This document shows, piece after piece, positions 1-14,000 of a stretch of DNA of 64,000 nucleotides (position 1 is the first letter of the stretch; every line of letters starts with the position of its first letter). Where the stretch lies: assembly GCA_964017155.1 (NCBI GenBank), contig OZ024855.1, positions 1,795,279 to 1,859,278 on the forward strand, read 5' to 3'. Below the pieces are notes generated by a model, which saw nothing but the letters and a program-made list of their open reading frames with translations, was not told the DNA's origin and ran no database searches. Both the position numbers and the translations under genes were made by a program. Origin of the DNA: Oasisia sp. SBJ-2009 (taxonomy: Eukaryota > Annelida > Polychaeta > Sabellida > Siboglinidae).

Positions 1-584
1 GGTGAAACGTCTCAAGGATCCCAAACCGTGAATTTACTTGAACCAAAAAGCTGTTGCTACACTAGGCTCATATTTTAGATGACTTTCAGGTTTTACAATA
101 CGTGCACGTCCGATTCTAAATGGGGCTTGAGCTTGCCCACGCCCCACTGCGTTCGGACACTTTTTAGTATGTCAGCCGCCGTGGAGGCCTCTGTTGTGGA
201 GTTCTATTTATACGTCATGGTGTCACATTTTAAATGCCCTAGCATTGTTTTGCATTATACTCCTGACCCATAATACCAATGTTCAGCCAAATATTTAGAT
301 ATTTCAAAATATTGTATATTAGCTGTCGGTATGCTATGATAGCCAGAGCAGGTTACAGTAGCGGTTTCTTGACTGATTTAAGTGAATGTGTGATGAAATT
401 GGCAGATAGACCGTCATGGCATATACATTACTCTACTTATTGCTCTGGGTGGTAGCATAGTAGTAGCATAGCAGTCTCTCGAGAGGCCGCCAACGAAAGG
501 TTCTGCTGGTTTCTGCATTGCGACAACCTAGAAGATGTCCCCGATAATAAGCTGCACGAATACCTGTTATTGTTCGTCCATGAG

Positions 585-585
<1 letters not shown>
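1..585. other. upstream DNA, no gene seen
   Basis: I see no convincing exon, RNA gene or repeat here. The short open frames lack recognisable domains and have no flanking splice signals. The stretch ends where the (TA)n tract begins. Confidence 0.5.
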
Positions 586-1500
<915 letters not shown>

Positions 1501-1709
1501 TGCGGTCATGGGTGACTGCGGTCATTGGTGACTGCGGTCACGGGTGACTGCGGTCATTGGTGCTAGCGGTCACGGGTGACTGCGGTCACGATTGACTGCG
1601 GTCACGGGTGACTGCGGTCACGGGTGACTGCGTTCACGGGTGACTGCGGTCACGGGTGACTGCGGTCACGGGTGACTGCGGTCACGGGTGACTGCGGTCA
1701 CGGGTGACT
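1501..1709. repeat. 16-bp palindromic minisatellite
   Basis: About 13 head-to-tail units of consensus GTCACGGGTGACTGCG. Variants include an ATTG in place of ACGG and one unit with GCTAGCG. Each unit contains the inverted repeat GTCAC-GG-GTGAC, so both strands carry GTCAC/GTGAC at a regular 16-bp spacing. Confidence 0.92.
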
Positions 1710-2604
1710 ACACGGATACAATTGTGTGTTGACGAAACCGGTGCGATATTTGAGCCTCAGAAGTGCCATGAAAACACTATTTTACGACGATATACTATAT
1801 ATGTTAAACATTCTGAAGGGGCACCATAAACACACCGAAATATAAAACTGTTCGATTGTTTAGTAAGCAACTGGGGCCGGTGTTGTGAACAGGCGCTACC
1901 TTATGCGCGACAAGGCGGAGAACTGGTCGTAGCTAATAATGGATATAGCCTTCGGCCGGTTTCACGAGACCAATTTAGCATTCGCGTAACTAAATCGACA
2001 CGTCCTCTCGCGCCAGGTGTCGCCGCGGCTGGTTACTTTAGTACCAGTGCCTCACTATCGCTGGCACATCTCTTGCAAAAACTCATGTGTTAACGCCAAC
2101 CAATGAAATCACTCACAATGAATGTGGTCGTCCTACTCCGCTCCGGTCACGTGATATCATATTTTGGGTGATTTCAGCCACACGATGCTCGTATTACAAG
2201 CAATGTGTAGGCGGAGCATAGACCATTATATTGCGATTCCCACCAGTTGTATATCCGTGTAGAAATTGGGGCGGTTATTGCGTTGTTTCCACGGCTGGCA
2301 TTGAAGCGAGCGGCGAAGTAAATTGCTTTAAGTGTACAGTTTGACTCAGCTCACTCCTCAGCTTTACGGAGACGATCAGCCAGGGGTAGTAGAGTCGACG
2401 TAGATCGCGGTGCGGAATCAGTGTACTTGTATTGTCTCTGAACACCCTTTCGCATAAACTGTCATCTTTATAGTTCGTGAACTTAACGTCAAGCTATGGC
2501 TAAAATACATCCGGTGTAAACATTAAACAAGTGTCATTGAGACAAATACGGAGGACATCCTTGAAACGCAACTATCGATACTTCACGAGTTATCGCCGCT
2601 ACTG
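1710..2604. other. non-coding stretch, locally CpG-containing
   Basis: No exon recognised. The part around 1960-2330 is richer in CG dinucleotides than its surroundings and might be a promoter or remnant island for a neighbouring gene. This rests on composition only. Confidence 0.3.
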
Positions 2605-3583
2605 ATTGTTGGACAAGCACCTAGTGTGATTGTTGGACAAGCACCTAGTGTGATTGTTGGACAAGCACCTAGTGTGATTGTTGGACAAGCACCTAGTGTG
2701 ATTGTTGGACAAGCACCTAGTGTGATTGTTGGACAAGCACCTGGTGTGATTGTTGGACAAGCACCTAGTGTGATTGTTGGACAAGCACCTAGTGTGATTG
2801 TTGGACAAGCACCTAGTGTGATTGTTGGACAAGCACCTGGTGTGATTGTTGGACAAGCACCTGGTGTGATTGTTGGACAAGCACCTAGTGTGATTGTTGG
2901 ACAAGCACCTAGTGTGATTGTTGGACAAGCACCTAGTGTGATTGTTGGACAAGCACCTGGTGTGATTGTTGGACAAGCACCTAGTGTGATTGTTGGACAA
3001 GCACCTAGTGTGATTGTTGGACAAGCACCTAGTGTGATTGTTGGACAAGCACCTGGTGTGATTGTTGGACAAGCACCTAGTGTGCTTGTTGGACAAGCAC
3101 CTAGTGTGATTGTTGGACAAGCACCTAGTGTGATTGTTGGACAAGCACCTGGTGTGATTGTTGGACAAGCACCTGGTGTGATTGTTGGACAAGCACCTGG
3201 TGTGATTGTTGGACAAGCACCTAGTGTGATTGTTGGACAAGCACCTAGTGTGATTGTTGGACAAGCACCTGGTGTGATTGTTGGACAAGCACCTGGTGTG
3301 ATTGTTGGACAAGCACCTAGTGTGATTGTTGGACAAGCACCTAGTGTGATTGTTGGACAAGCGCCTGGTGTGCTTGTTGAACATGCGCCTGGTGTGATTG
3401 TTGAACAAGCGCCTGGTGTGATTGTTGAACAAGCGCCTGGTGTGATTGTTGAACAAGCGCCTGGTGTGATTGTTGAACAAGCGCCTGGTGTGATTGTTGA
3501 ACAAGCGCCTGGTGTGATTGTTGAACAAGCGCCTGGTGTGATTGTTGAACAAGCGCCTGGTGTGATTGTTGGACAAGCGCCTG
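2605..3583. repeat. 24-bp minisatellite, about 41 units
   Basis: Head-to-tail units with the core GTTGGACAAGCACCTAGTG. There are three main variants: one ending CCTAGTG, one ending CCTGGTG, and one with GAACAAGCGCCTGG. The last occurs only in the 3' block at about 3373-3560. Because 24 is divisible by three, the plus frame stays open (Val-Ile-Val-Gly-Gln-Ala-Pro-Ser/Gly per unit) to a stop at 3871-3873, and two minus frames also stay open. The plus frame has no ATG before the repeats, and the roughly 95 residues after them resemble no domain I know. I call it a repeat, not a gene. Confidence 0.95.
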
Positions 3584-4269
3584 AAGACGTCACTGGTCCC
3601 ACGCGGCCCGTGCGGCGCAACGGTTATGTTGCACATGTCCGATCACAGTTCCGGTGCTTGAAGAACGTGAAGAATCTCGCGTCCCGAAAACCCATGAATT
3701 ATAAAATCTTAAGTAATACGTTAACTTCCTCCTGCCAACCATCAAACCATATCATTATTGTTCGTTGCACCAATCATTCGTTCCAAGAAGTCATTTCTAA
3801 TCAAAACCTCGTGTTCTTGCTCGGGACGGTTACCCATGTTATCCCTTGTCATGCCTTAAACGTTCACACGTAACACAGCGGCCTTCAGCTGATGTTTACG
3901 CTGTCTGACCCAGATTTACCCCAACTGCTCAAATGGCTGGCGCGGCTAAGCTTCTTCTACTTACAACTGCTTACTTCCAGCTCGGTAGCTTGTGTGCGTG
4001 AAACGAGTTTCAACAATGGCGATAACATCCGGATTTTACGACAATGTTTCTAACACTCTTCCCTCCGCTGCTGTTAATTATTTGTGCCCCTTTTCAGCTT
4101 CCGCTCGCTTGCACGCTGTATACAACTGACGTCACGTTGCGTTAGATACAAAATGCTATATACGAATTTGGGATTTTCAATGTGATTCAGCAGATTGTAT
4201 TGCCTTTCGAGACTTACAGGCGCAAAGTAGAATCCCGAAACAAAACTCAGTTAGAGTAACCTGGGAAAA
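3584..4269. other. non-coding stretch downstream of minisatellite
   Basis: The open frame that crosses the minisatellite continues to 3873 without recognisable features. The remainder shows no exon-like structure. Confidence 0.4.
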
Positions 4270-4815
4270 CATTCTCTCTTGTTCGTCCATCTGTCGGGGA
4301 TGATGACCATGACGTCACTGCTCTGTCGCATGTAGGCAATGTGTCCGGGTGTGGCTGATAAGGCCGATTCGGGCACGGAAAGTTCTGTCGCAGTTTGGGC
4401 AGTGAGAAGATCACTATTAATCACAGAGCTTGCTTCCGCAGCACTTGATTTGCAGAGCAGTCTGTTTTCTACTGCCTGGCGTATCCTGGTTTGTTCCTAG
4501 GACTCAGCTCCATTCCGGATCAGGTTGCGCCAGGTGCCTCGCTCAGCTGCTAGTTTTTCCCAATACTCGTTGTTGATATCAAAGTCTGTTAGGTAGAATT
4601 TGAGGGAGTTTTTGTAACGTTTGCGTTGACCGCCAGTGGACCGCCTCCCCTCTGACAGTTCTCCCTACAGCAGGCGCTCATTCTGACAACATGACCAGCC
4701 CATCGAAGTTGAGCTTCCTTCAGTAAAGTATGAATGCTTTGCAGCCCTGCACGCTTGGGAACCTCCCTGTCTTGGATTATATTTCGCAGCTTGCCATCAG
4801 TGTGGAAGCGGATAA
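4270..4815 (-). mobile_element. LINE relic: C-terminal part of reverse-transcriptase ORF with C2H2 finger
   Basis: Read on the minus strand, about 4785 to 4690 gives the LINE ORF2 C-terminal segment containing LRWAGHVVRM. After a frameshift the reading continues near 4680-4500 with GELSEGRRSTGGQRKR and a Trp-containing tail (NNEYWEKLAAERGTW). It ends with a zinc-finger-like CPNCDRTFRARIG...SHTRTH near 4400-4336. This order is that of the C-terminus of a common metazoan non-LTR retrotransposon polyprotein. At least one frameshift and in-frame stops (for example a TAG after RLL) show that it is dead. It ends about 140 bp upstream of exon 1 of the membrane-mucin gene. Confidence 0.85.
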
Positions 4816-4953
4816 CTTTATAACATGTTTATTTTGACATCAGTATGTACATACCTTAAATTTAACGTGTTGTACATTAATCCGAGAACCACTACCTCAA
4901 ACATTCTGCCCTGTTTCAACATAATCGTATACATTGGTAACATTGTGTTTTAG

Positions 4954-5137
4954 CCGAGACAACCCTGTGAGGAAGGGTTTGCCGTCGGTATTCCGCCCAA
5001 GCCGGGAATGTACAGATATTTGTCAAGATATCCACTGCTCTCGAAGGGCTACTCCTTTCGGTGTCTCGCCATTCTGGGCCCCGCGATCACCGTGGTCGTC
5101 ATGGGCGCTCTCGTCGGCCTCAGTGTCTACCTCACCG
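4954..5137 (+). CDS. exon 1: cytosolic tail and transmembrane signal-anchor
   Basis: Preceded by TTTTAG, which is both an acceptor-like site and an in-frame stop, and followed by donor GTAAGA. The first usable Met is at 5008; downstream lie Arg/Lys-containing residues and then a helix containing AILGPAITVVVMGALVGL. Positive charges sit on the N-terminal side, so the N-terminus should stay inside. If 4954 is a true acceptor, about 18 more cytosolic residues precede the Met and there is an unseen upstream exon. If not, 4954-5007 is 5' UTR. The exon exits in phase 1. Confidence 0.75.
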
Positions 5138-8100
5138 GTAAGAGTAGACACGGCGCTCAGCGGCAGTTACTGCAGTGACGTCACCAATAGCTGTCGAACT
5201 AGTTGTTTGGTGACATGCAAATGGTTATGTTGTATGCAAACGTAATTATATGAATTCGATCCATTACTTGAAAAGAGCAATTAATTTACACAAACGAAAT
5301 ATCAAATCATTAAGTTCACCTATTCTTTACGCGAAACGTGTTATCGGTTATGTTTGCTGTATTGGTTATTCCTAGCAAATGTAATGTATATAAGTGGTTA
5401 ATGGTCAGCACAGCTATAGATACGAGTACGTTTACACAGGGTTTAAAATGCACCAGAATGAAATTAGTCATGTCGCAGCTGTGTTATGTGACAGCTTGAC
5501 AGTTTGCTCATCATATTTACTGCATTTAATAGTTTAAGTCCCCAGTAAACAAATCTATTGACTAACAGCAGCAGGTATATCTTGAGCATGCGTTGATTTG
5601 TTCTATGAACAAAACATTTTGGGCCTTATATGGCCGTTCGAAGGAGCTAGTTTGTGCGTTTCACTGTTTTGAGAAAATAAAAATACAAGAAAAAACACTT
5701 GTTAGCATGCTGGTTGGAATACAAAGATCGCTTGAATCTGATTGCCTTAAAACACACCCACACTAGCGTCGGTATGGACAGACTTTTGCTAGTTCCTTAA
5801 ATGTTCCAGTAAAAAAAACAATGTATGAAAAATATAGCTGAACAATCACTATTGTTTATCATCAAGATTGTATGTTAAAACAACCGTCCCTGGTGTTATC
5901 GCAGCAAATACATTTATTTATATGTCTTGTAAAACAGGTGTTTTTCACGTTTTAGTTCAACAGCCACGTCCAGAGCAGACAGGTAAGAATAGTTGTCACG
6001 TTCATTCATCCATAACGTATCACATCACTGAATAAGTTGAAATTGGTGTGAGGCTGTTGCCGCGTGATGCAATGATGCAAACATATTATAGCGTCGTCGC
6101 ATGGCTGTATTAGTTGACTGCTTACCTGTAACATATCAATTGTCAACGTAATATGGCTAACATTGGTGCTTTGTCATTGTAATGCAGTTGAAATATATGG
6201 TAAAACAGGCAGATAGTAATTCCACTTTTCTCTCTCGTATCAACAACTTGACTAGTCCAATACTAGAAACAGGCCACATTTTACGGATGATTTCGTCACA
6301 ATAGAAACATGCAATTAATCTTTAATGTTAATCTTTTATTTTCTAGGTTGCATATTGTTATATTCTGTTTGCTAAGTCTTGCGAATTTCTTTAAATATGC
6401 ATTTGTTTCGTTTTCTTTGTTAAACAAATATTTTAATGGAATGTGTAATTATATTTTGTAAAGTCTAGAAAATGCAGTTCAGCTTCACTAATCGTGTTAA
6501 ATATACACCGATTGTTCCTCGATTTATAATAGCATTTAGGTTTACACTTACAGAATGTTCTATATTAATAAGTAAAACAAATCTGCATTTGTATTTCAAT
6601 CATCATAAATGATAATTCAATAAAAATGGGCGTTTCAAATTAAATTTTGCAGTTTTCATCTACCCGGAAGTAAACACCTAAAACGGTGTTAGTTCTAGAT
6701 AGTTTGCCTCGCCCAGACACCTGCACGTCCATTTGTATTCGTTCTTAATTACATTTTGATTTCCAGAGACGCTTGTTGGAACCATGGTACTAGATGGAAA
6801 GGATTACAACCCAGCAACGTTTGGAAATCCAAAATCGAAGGAATACAAAGATATGAAGAAGGAATTCCGCGACAAAGTTGGTCTTTATTCTCAGTGCAGG
6901 CACATTATCCATGCTACCGATAGGGTTGCGTACACCGCGGTACAGGATAGGGTTTCTCGAAGTATTGTGCATGTTAATATGCGAATGTTCCAAGCTACAT
7001 AGCAAATATATTAACTAGTTGCTAACATGTTTCACTTTAGCGTGTGACATTTTCATCGTCTGACCTCAACATTTTATAAATCCTCCTGACTCCATATCAG
7101 TAGTAGTTAATTATTACATTGTTCTTTCTGTAGGTGATGGAGGCGATGTCAAGGGGCGGACTCAGGGAATACGTGAATGAATGCAATGTGACAGAGTTTA
7201 GGTAATTTGTTATGCAGATACATTTTGTGTAGATCTAATCCGGACCATGAATTCAGTCTCTGATTAGTTCCTCTTAAACAGATTCTGCATAAGCTGCTCA
7301 GAAGCAGTAATTGGCAATGACATGCAGCAATGACATTGTCAGTAGGAGTGCGGTTACGGTAAATAAAGGTCATGAAACGTTGCTAAATGTGGAGCTTGGT
7401 CAGTTGCCCCATGATTATGTATACGTATATAATGATATGTTTCTTTTCAAGCGAGTAAACAGAACTATATGATATCAATGGAACCGTATATGTTGATTGC
7501 TTGCAGCAAGGGGAGTCTGGTGGTGCACTTCCACCTGTTCCTTCTGACGACAGAAAAATCAGCACAGGAACAAATCAAGGCAATCTTGCATCTGCTACAG
7601 CAGGAACTGCTGAGAGAGAACGGCGCATTTCGACAATACCTGACGCATCCCACTAATGCAACAGTGACTCTGGTGATTGCACCGAGCCACACCAACTTCT
7701 CACCTCCCGAGAGGTTTGTGGACAAACATACAGTTGTGATGCCAGGCAGTACCATGAGATCAACCATCCCAACGCCTGAGGCCAAACCAACTGATCGCAC
7801 GTCTGGCAGTATCACGATATCAACCATACCAACGCCTCAGGCCAAACCAACTGATCGCACGTCTGGCAGTATCACGAGATCAACTATTCCAACGCCTCAG
7901 GCCAAACCAACTGTTCGCACGTCTGGCAGTATCCCGAGATCAACCATCCCAACGCCTGAGGCCATACCAACTGATCGCACATCTGTCAGTACCCCGAGAT
8001 CAACCACCGTAACGCCTCAGGCCAAACCAACTGATCGCACGTCTGTCAGTACACCGAGATCAACCATCCCAACGCCCGTGGCCAAACCAACTGATCGCAC

Positions 8101-11012
8101 GTCTGGCAGTATCACGAGATCAACCATCCCAACGCCTGAGGCCAAACCAACTGATCGCACGTCTGTTAGTATCATGATATCAACCACTCTAACGCCTGCG
8201 ACCAAACCAACTGATCGCACGTCTGGCAGTACTACAAGATCAACCATCCCAACGCCTGAGGCCAAACCAACTGATCGCACGTCTGGTAGTATCACGAGAT
8301 CAACCACTATGACGCCTGAGGCCAAAACAACTGATCGCACGTCTGGCAGTACTACAAGATCAACCATCCCAACGCCTGAGGCCAAACCAACTGATCGCAC
8401 GTCTGGTAGTATCACGAGATCAACCACACTGACGCCTGAGGCCAAACCAACTGATCGCACGTCTGGCAGTACTACAAGATCAACCATCCCAACGCCTGAG
8501 GCCAAACCAACTGATCGCACGTCTGGTAGTATCACGAGATCAACCACTCTGACGCCTGAGGCCAAACCAACTGATCGCACGTCTGTCAGTACCCCGAGAT
8601 CAACCATCCCAACGCCTGAGGCCAAGCCAACTGATCGCACGTCTGGCAGTACTACAAGATCAACCATCCCAACGCCTGAGGCCAAACCAACTGATCGCAC
8701 GTCTGGCAGTACTACAAGATCAACCATCCCAACGCCTGAGGCCAAACCAACTGATCGCACGTCTGTCAGTACCCCGAGATCAACCATCCCAACGCCTGAG
8801 GCCAAACCAACTGATCGCATGTCTGTCAGCACCCCGAGATCAACCATCCCAACGCCTGAGGCCAAACCAACTGATCGCACGTCTGGCAGTACCCCGAGAT
8901 CAACCATCCCAACGCTTGAGGCCAAACCAACTGATCGCACGTCTGGCAGTATCACGAGATCAACCATCCCAACGCCTGAGGCCAAACCAACTGATCGCAT
9001 GTCTGGCAGTATCACGAGATCAACCATCCCAACGCCTGAGGCCAAACCAACTGATCGCACGTCTGGCAGTATCACGAGATCAATCATTCCGACGCATGCG
9101 GCCAGACCAACTGATCGCACGTCTGGTAGTACCCCGAGATCAACCATTCCGACGGCTACAGCCAAACCAACTGATCGCGTATCTGGTAGTACCCCGAGAT
9201 CAACCATTACGACGCCTGCGGCCAAACCAACTGATCGCGTATCTGGCAGTACCACGAGATCAACCATTCCGACGCCTGCGGCCAAACCAACTAATCGCGT
9301 GTCTGGTAGTACTAAGAGATCAACCACTCCGACGTCTGCGACCAAACCAACTGATCGCGTGTCTGGTAGTACTACGAGATCAACCACTACGATGTTTGCG
9401 ACCAAACCAACTGATCGCACGTCTGGCAGTACCCCGAGATCAACCATTCCGACGCCTGCGACCAAACCAACTGATCACACGTCTGGCAGTACTACGAGAC
9501 CAACTACTCCGACGCCTGCGGCCATGTCCATTGACAGTACATCTGGCAGTACCACGACTCCATCCACCCCGACCCCTTCCACATCAGGTCACAAGTCTGA
9601 GGTGAGAGACACGGAGACACCGTCAGTACGCCCCTCAGTGACACCCGCCCAAGAACCCAGGCGAACTGCTGGAGAGGAGTTTACAAAAACGACTGCGACA
9701 TCTACTACCACTGCAACAACTATGACCACTACTACAACACCTCGAAGTAATTATTATTATTATTCATCAAATTGAGCAGTCCATAAAATGTCACAAAATC
9801 ATCAGAACGAAAACAGTCATTTAAACATTGTTGATGTCCAAAACGTGCCGGGAGTCCGCGATAAATGGATACATCATGTTTCATAATGCTTGCGTATCAA
9901 TTGAATGTTATTTGTAACGCAATTTTATTCAGTGATTAACTATGAAATGGGTTGTTTTGGTTTAATAACAACAGTTGGTATAATCAGCTTTGCAAGTTTT
10001 AATAAGTGTATTTCAAAACTGTTTAGAAGCTGTCAGTGCAGCTGTGAGTGCTCAGTATCGGGACAAAGTGACTGAACAAAGTGAAACTCTTTGTTTTGTT
10101 TTGTGAACAGAGCGTGGATATTGCGACAGTCACAACCCGTGTGAACATGGTGGAACTTGTATCAGCAAGGGTCAATACAACTATATCTGCATGTGTCCGA
10201 AATGTGGATGTTCCAGCGAGCCACCGTTACCCAACTGTGCCATAAGTACGTTTATCAGCACTCGTTCTTATTGCAGCTTCTTCTTTCTTTCCTTCAATAC
10301 ATTACTTACCCCACTCTCGCCCAATATTGCACAGTGGTAAGAGAAGGTCAGTCGAGTACACGCTACCTTATCAGGAGTGAAATATAGAGCGTAGCTGTAA
10401 AGACCCTGGAAACTTGGCTGTTTTCGCCTCTCTGGCGGAATTGTTATTTTTCTGGTGCTGGTTGGTGTGGCTGAGCTGTACGCGTGTGGGGTGTGGGTGT
10501 ACCTATTCTCAGTGGCGGATCGGTGGTGCTGAGCAACAATCTTATCTTCTCCTGAAATGTTAGCTTAACTTAATAATTGTATAAATATATATTTTTAAAC
10601 AAAATTGGACGCATTCAATTGTAATTCAATTGTAATTGTAAATATAATTTTAAAATGATATTTTAGTCCTCTTATAGTGTATGTCTATTTTTAAAGGATA
10701 TTTTTTTAATTATTTATTTATTTATTTTAGTAACTAATTTACACCACAATTATTGTTAAATAGATAATCTATTATTTTAATGTTGTCTTTAGTTATTTAC
10801 TATATTAAAATATTTTTTTTTTTTTTTTTATATTAAAATATTTTTTATTTTATTTTAAAGAACATATCATGTACAATGTATATTTTATATCTATATTTTA
10901 TATTTGTTTGCCGTGTTCTATTTTACTGTATATTTAGGCACTATGTAAGTCAACGCCAGACTACATTCCAATTTATCATGTAACTTTTACACGTTGAATA
11001 TGGCAATAAAGC

Positions 11013-11054
<42 letters not shown>

Positions 11055-14000
11055 TTTATATTTTAACTCTAGTTTCCCACGTCATTCTAATGAAACATCA
11101 CTTCATGGATCCGTTACAAAGAAAATGTACTTTCAATACCTTAGTATAAGTTGAAGTTTGTTTGTCATCCATTCGAGGTTAATGATCACAAGCAAAACCA
11201 TTGTTTTGTATTAAGCAGACAAACATATAGAACTTGCAGCCAGCGAGGATCAATACACACTCAACAGAAACGTGGTTGAATGTCAGCGACTGGAGCAGTT
11301 GGACATTTAACATGCAAATTTCACATGCCGGCGTGTGACGAAATTCAGTTGAATTTATAAATTCGTGTTCAAATGTTGAATCCCGGTTTAATTTCAACAG
11401 AAGCAGTCGAATCAGGATTGGAATCAGGATTGCTTTGAGGTGAAACGGAATTGCAAACTGAAAACATGCGTTTTATTTATTAGCCTTAATTCTATTTTTG
11501 GTGGTGAATAACATGTATAAAAAACATATATACGGATAAAAAAACAATTTTCAATACTTCGTACGGAATACATCAACTGAGTGTTATAACACCCAAACGA
11601 ATTTGCCAAAATAAAACATTTCCATTAAAAATAATCTTTTATTTACAGACTCTACCTCAGCCAATGGTAGGTTGTTACGATTGCATCCTGAGACACACTG
11701 CTTGTTTTACTTTGCAATGGAAAATCTAAGTTGACAACATTTGTAGTAACAAAATACAACTGGAATTGGCATAATGTGGATGGAATTGGTATTGAAATTA
11801 ATTAAATATATTCGGAATAACCCTGGTGTGGGTGGAATCAGAATCTGAATAGCAAATGTTGGAATCGGAATCACGGTGTGCAAATATAGCGGCCCGATCG
11901 CTGATAATTAACTCTCAGACATAAGCCCTGAGGAAAGCCTTGTTCAGAGGTGACTGTTATTTTGACAAGTGATGTCGTGGACTGTGTCTACTTGGCTGGC
12001 CGTATATGTCGACCCTCCGGTATCAGACCGTGGTTGGCTGCAAAGTCTCCACTGTCAACTCGCACTCATTTTTGTCTTCATATTCAACATGTGCTCACCA
12101 TTGAATGTACGTTGAACAACACATCAAACCAAATTTAAATACGTAAAGTTCAACTACTATTACAAAATCAGTTTAAATTTATATCATATTTGCGTCTAAA
12201 ACCTTTTTGTTTGTGTAGTGACTGGCGTCCGTGATAATTCCATATTTTGTTTTATTTCAGACAAAACCACTATCTGTGGAAAGAATAAATTTGGTAGAGG
12301 TGAACATCTCCTCGATCATCCCTACAACTGCACCAAGTACATATTCTGCACAAAGGACCACACATTCAGCCACGAAGCTTATGTGTCAAATTACACAGAT
12401 GGAAGACACGTGTTCGACCGGGCTGGCCAACGTTCTGCTTGGAGGCACGAGTCTGTGGTAGCCTGTGCTGTACAAAAACGTACGTAAGGCTACATATACT
12501 TTATGCCTGCGTGTTTGTGTTCTCACTATAAAGAACATGTCACACTTTGTCCAAGCCTTTCTATGTAATGGACGTTTTTATAGGTATTCGCAACTACATA
12601 ACAATGTGCAGACCAGAATGGAGAATCCACAGTTGTTTCTTTTAAACTCTGGCATGACATACACAAATGGCACTACAAAGATAGATACGAAGAAGGAAGA
12701 TGTGTGTTCTACCATGCTAAACAACGCTCCAGTTGGAATTACGAGGAGGAAGACTGAGCTGTTAAAACACACGTCAACTTACGAATATATAATTATTAGG
12801 TAGGCATTTTAGGTAGACATCCTGCGTGCTCTCTCCCTTTCTCCTCCCCCCCTCTCTCTCTCTCTCTCTACCCCTCTCTCTATCTTTCTATCTGTCATAT
12901 ATCTATATATCTATCTATCTTTCTCTCTCTTCCCAAACCTCTCCATGTATTGGATGTTCCAACATGTGATTTTTCACAAAGCTCTCGCTCGATATGGAAC
13001 AACTTGTTGTTGTATCGTGTTAAATATCCGTTCATGTTTATTAGCGTAGAGGGAATTTAGTATGATAATTTGATAATTGTGGTTCATCGTAAAATATGCT
13101 ATTGCATTGTTCTTCTTTTTACAGTAGACGTACAACGATATCGTGTACAGTCGGACATGTAGAATTGGAATTTTTGGGACTCGACAATAAATGTAGGGGC
13201 TGGCAGGCTCCTGCTCAATTCGACTGAATATATCAGTAGTTCATTCCTGGGTGTGGCTATTTGTGATTACAAGCTGGATCTCTTCATCTTCATCTTCTGG
13301 TATTGGAGGGTTGTCTGATAGTGTGTGCAAGTAATCGTTCCAGTGTGTTGCCTTATGTTCTGCTGTGCCCTTTAGGTAACCTTTGCGCACTGGGTTGGTT
13401 TACCATTATCATGGTTTGTAAGCTTCCATCTGTGTCCATGTGTTACACTAGTGGGTGGATTTACTAGTTTAGTTTGCAGTTTGAATTGTACAAATCGTTC
13501 GAATTCTAAACCATGCTGCTACAGAGGAAGGTATTTGTCAAAACTCAAAAGCAAAAGAGCGTAGATCTACTAATAGTTACTACTCCTAGAAAAAGATGTA
13601 CCTAGGGTATTGTGTAATGTCACTATTCTTGCATTGTTGTCAATTACTGTTTTCAGTTGAATGTCTTTTAACGCGGCCTCTACCATAAAGGCACGGGGAC
13701 GTCACAGAAGAACAGACGTTTGTAGTGCGCACAAAGTAACGGACATGTACTAACGTTGCCACATTGTGTTTCCAGCTCGTTCACAATGTGCTGAAGTGAA
13801 CTGTATCCATGACGGGACATGTGAAGACACAATCAGCGGCTTCAAGTGTCACTGTGCAAGTGGATATAAAGGAAGGCACTGTGAAACCCGTGAGTAACTG
13901 TCGTACTGTGTTGGTGTGTGGTAAACATGGTGATGATGATTTCATTGGTGGTAACTTGTAGACCACTGAGTTTCTGTGGGTTACAACTGTGGCAGTTTGT

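Noticed and set aside
2626..3873. 415-codon plus-strand frame across the 24-bp minisatellite
   Set aside because: It begins at GTG inside the repeat, has no ATG before the repeat, and is open because the unit is 24 bp. The tail has no recognisable domain.
4934..5245. 103-codon plus-strand frame over exon 1
   Set aside because: It is a different frame from the one encoding the transmembrane helix and ignores the donor at 5138.
8017..9465. 482-codon minus-strand frame opposite the mucin repeats
   Set aside because: It is a shadow of the 60-bp coding repeat. The plus frame links to SEA upstream and EGF downstream with proper splice phases, the minus frame to nothing.
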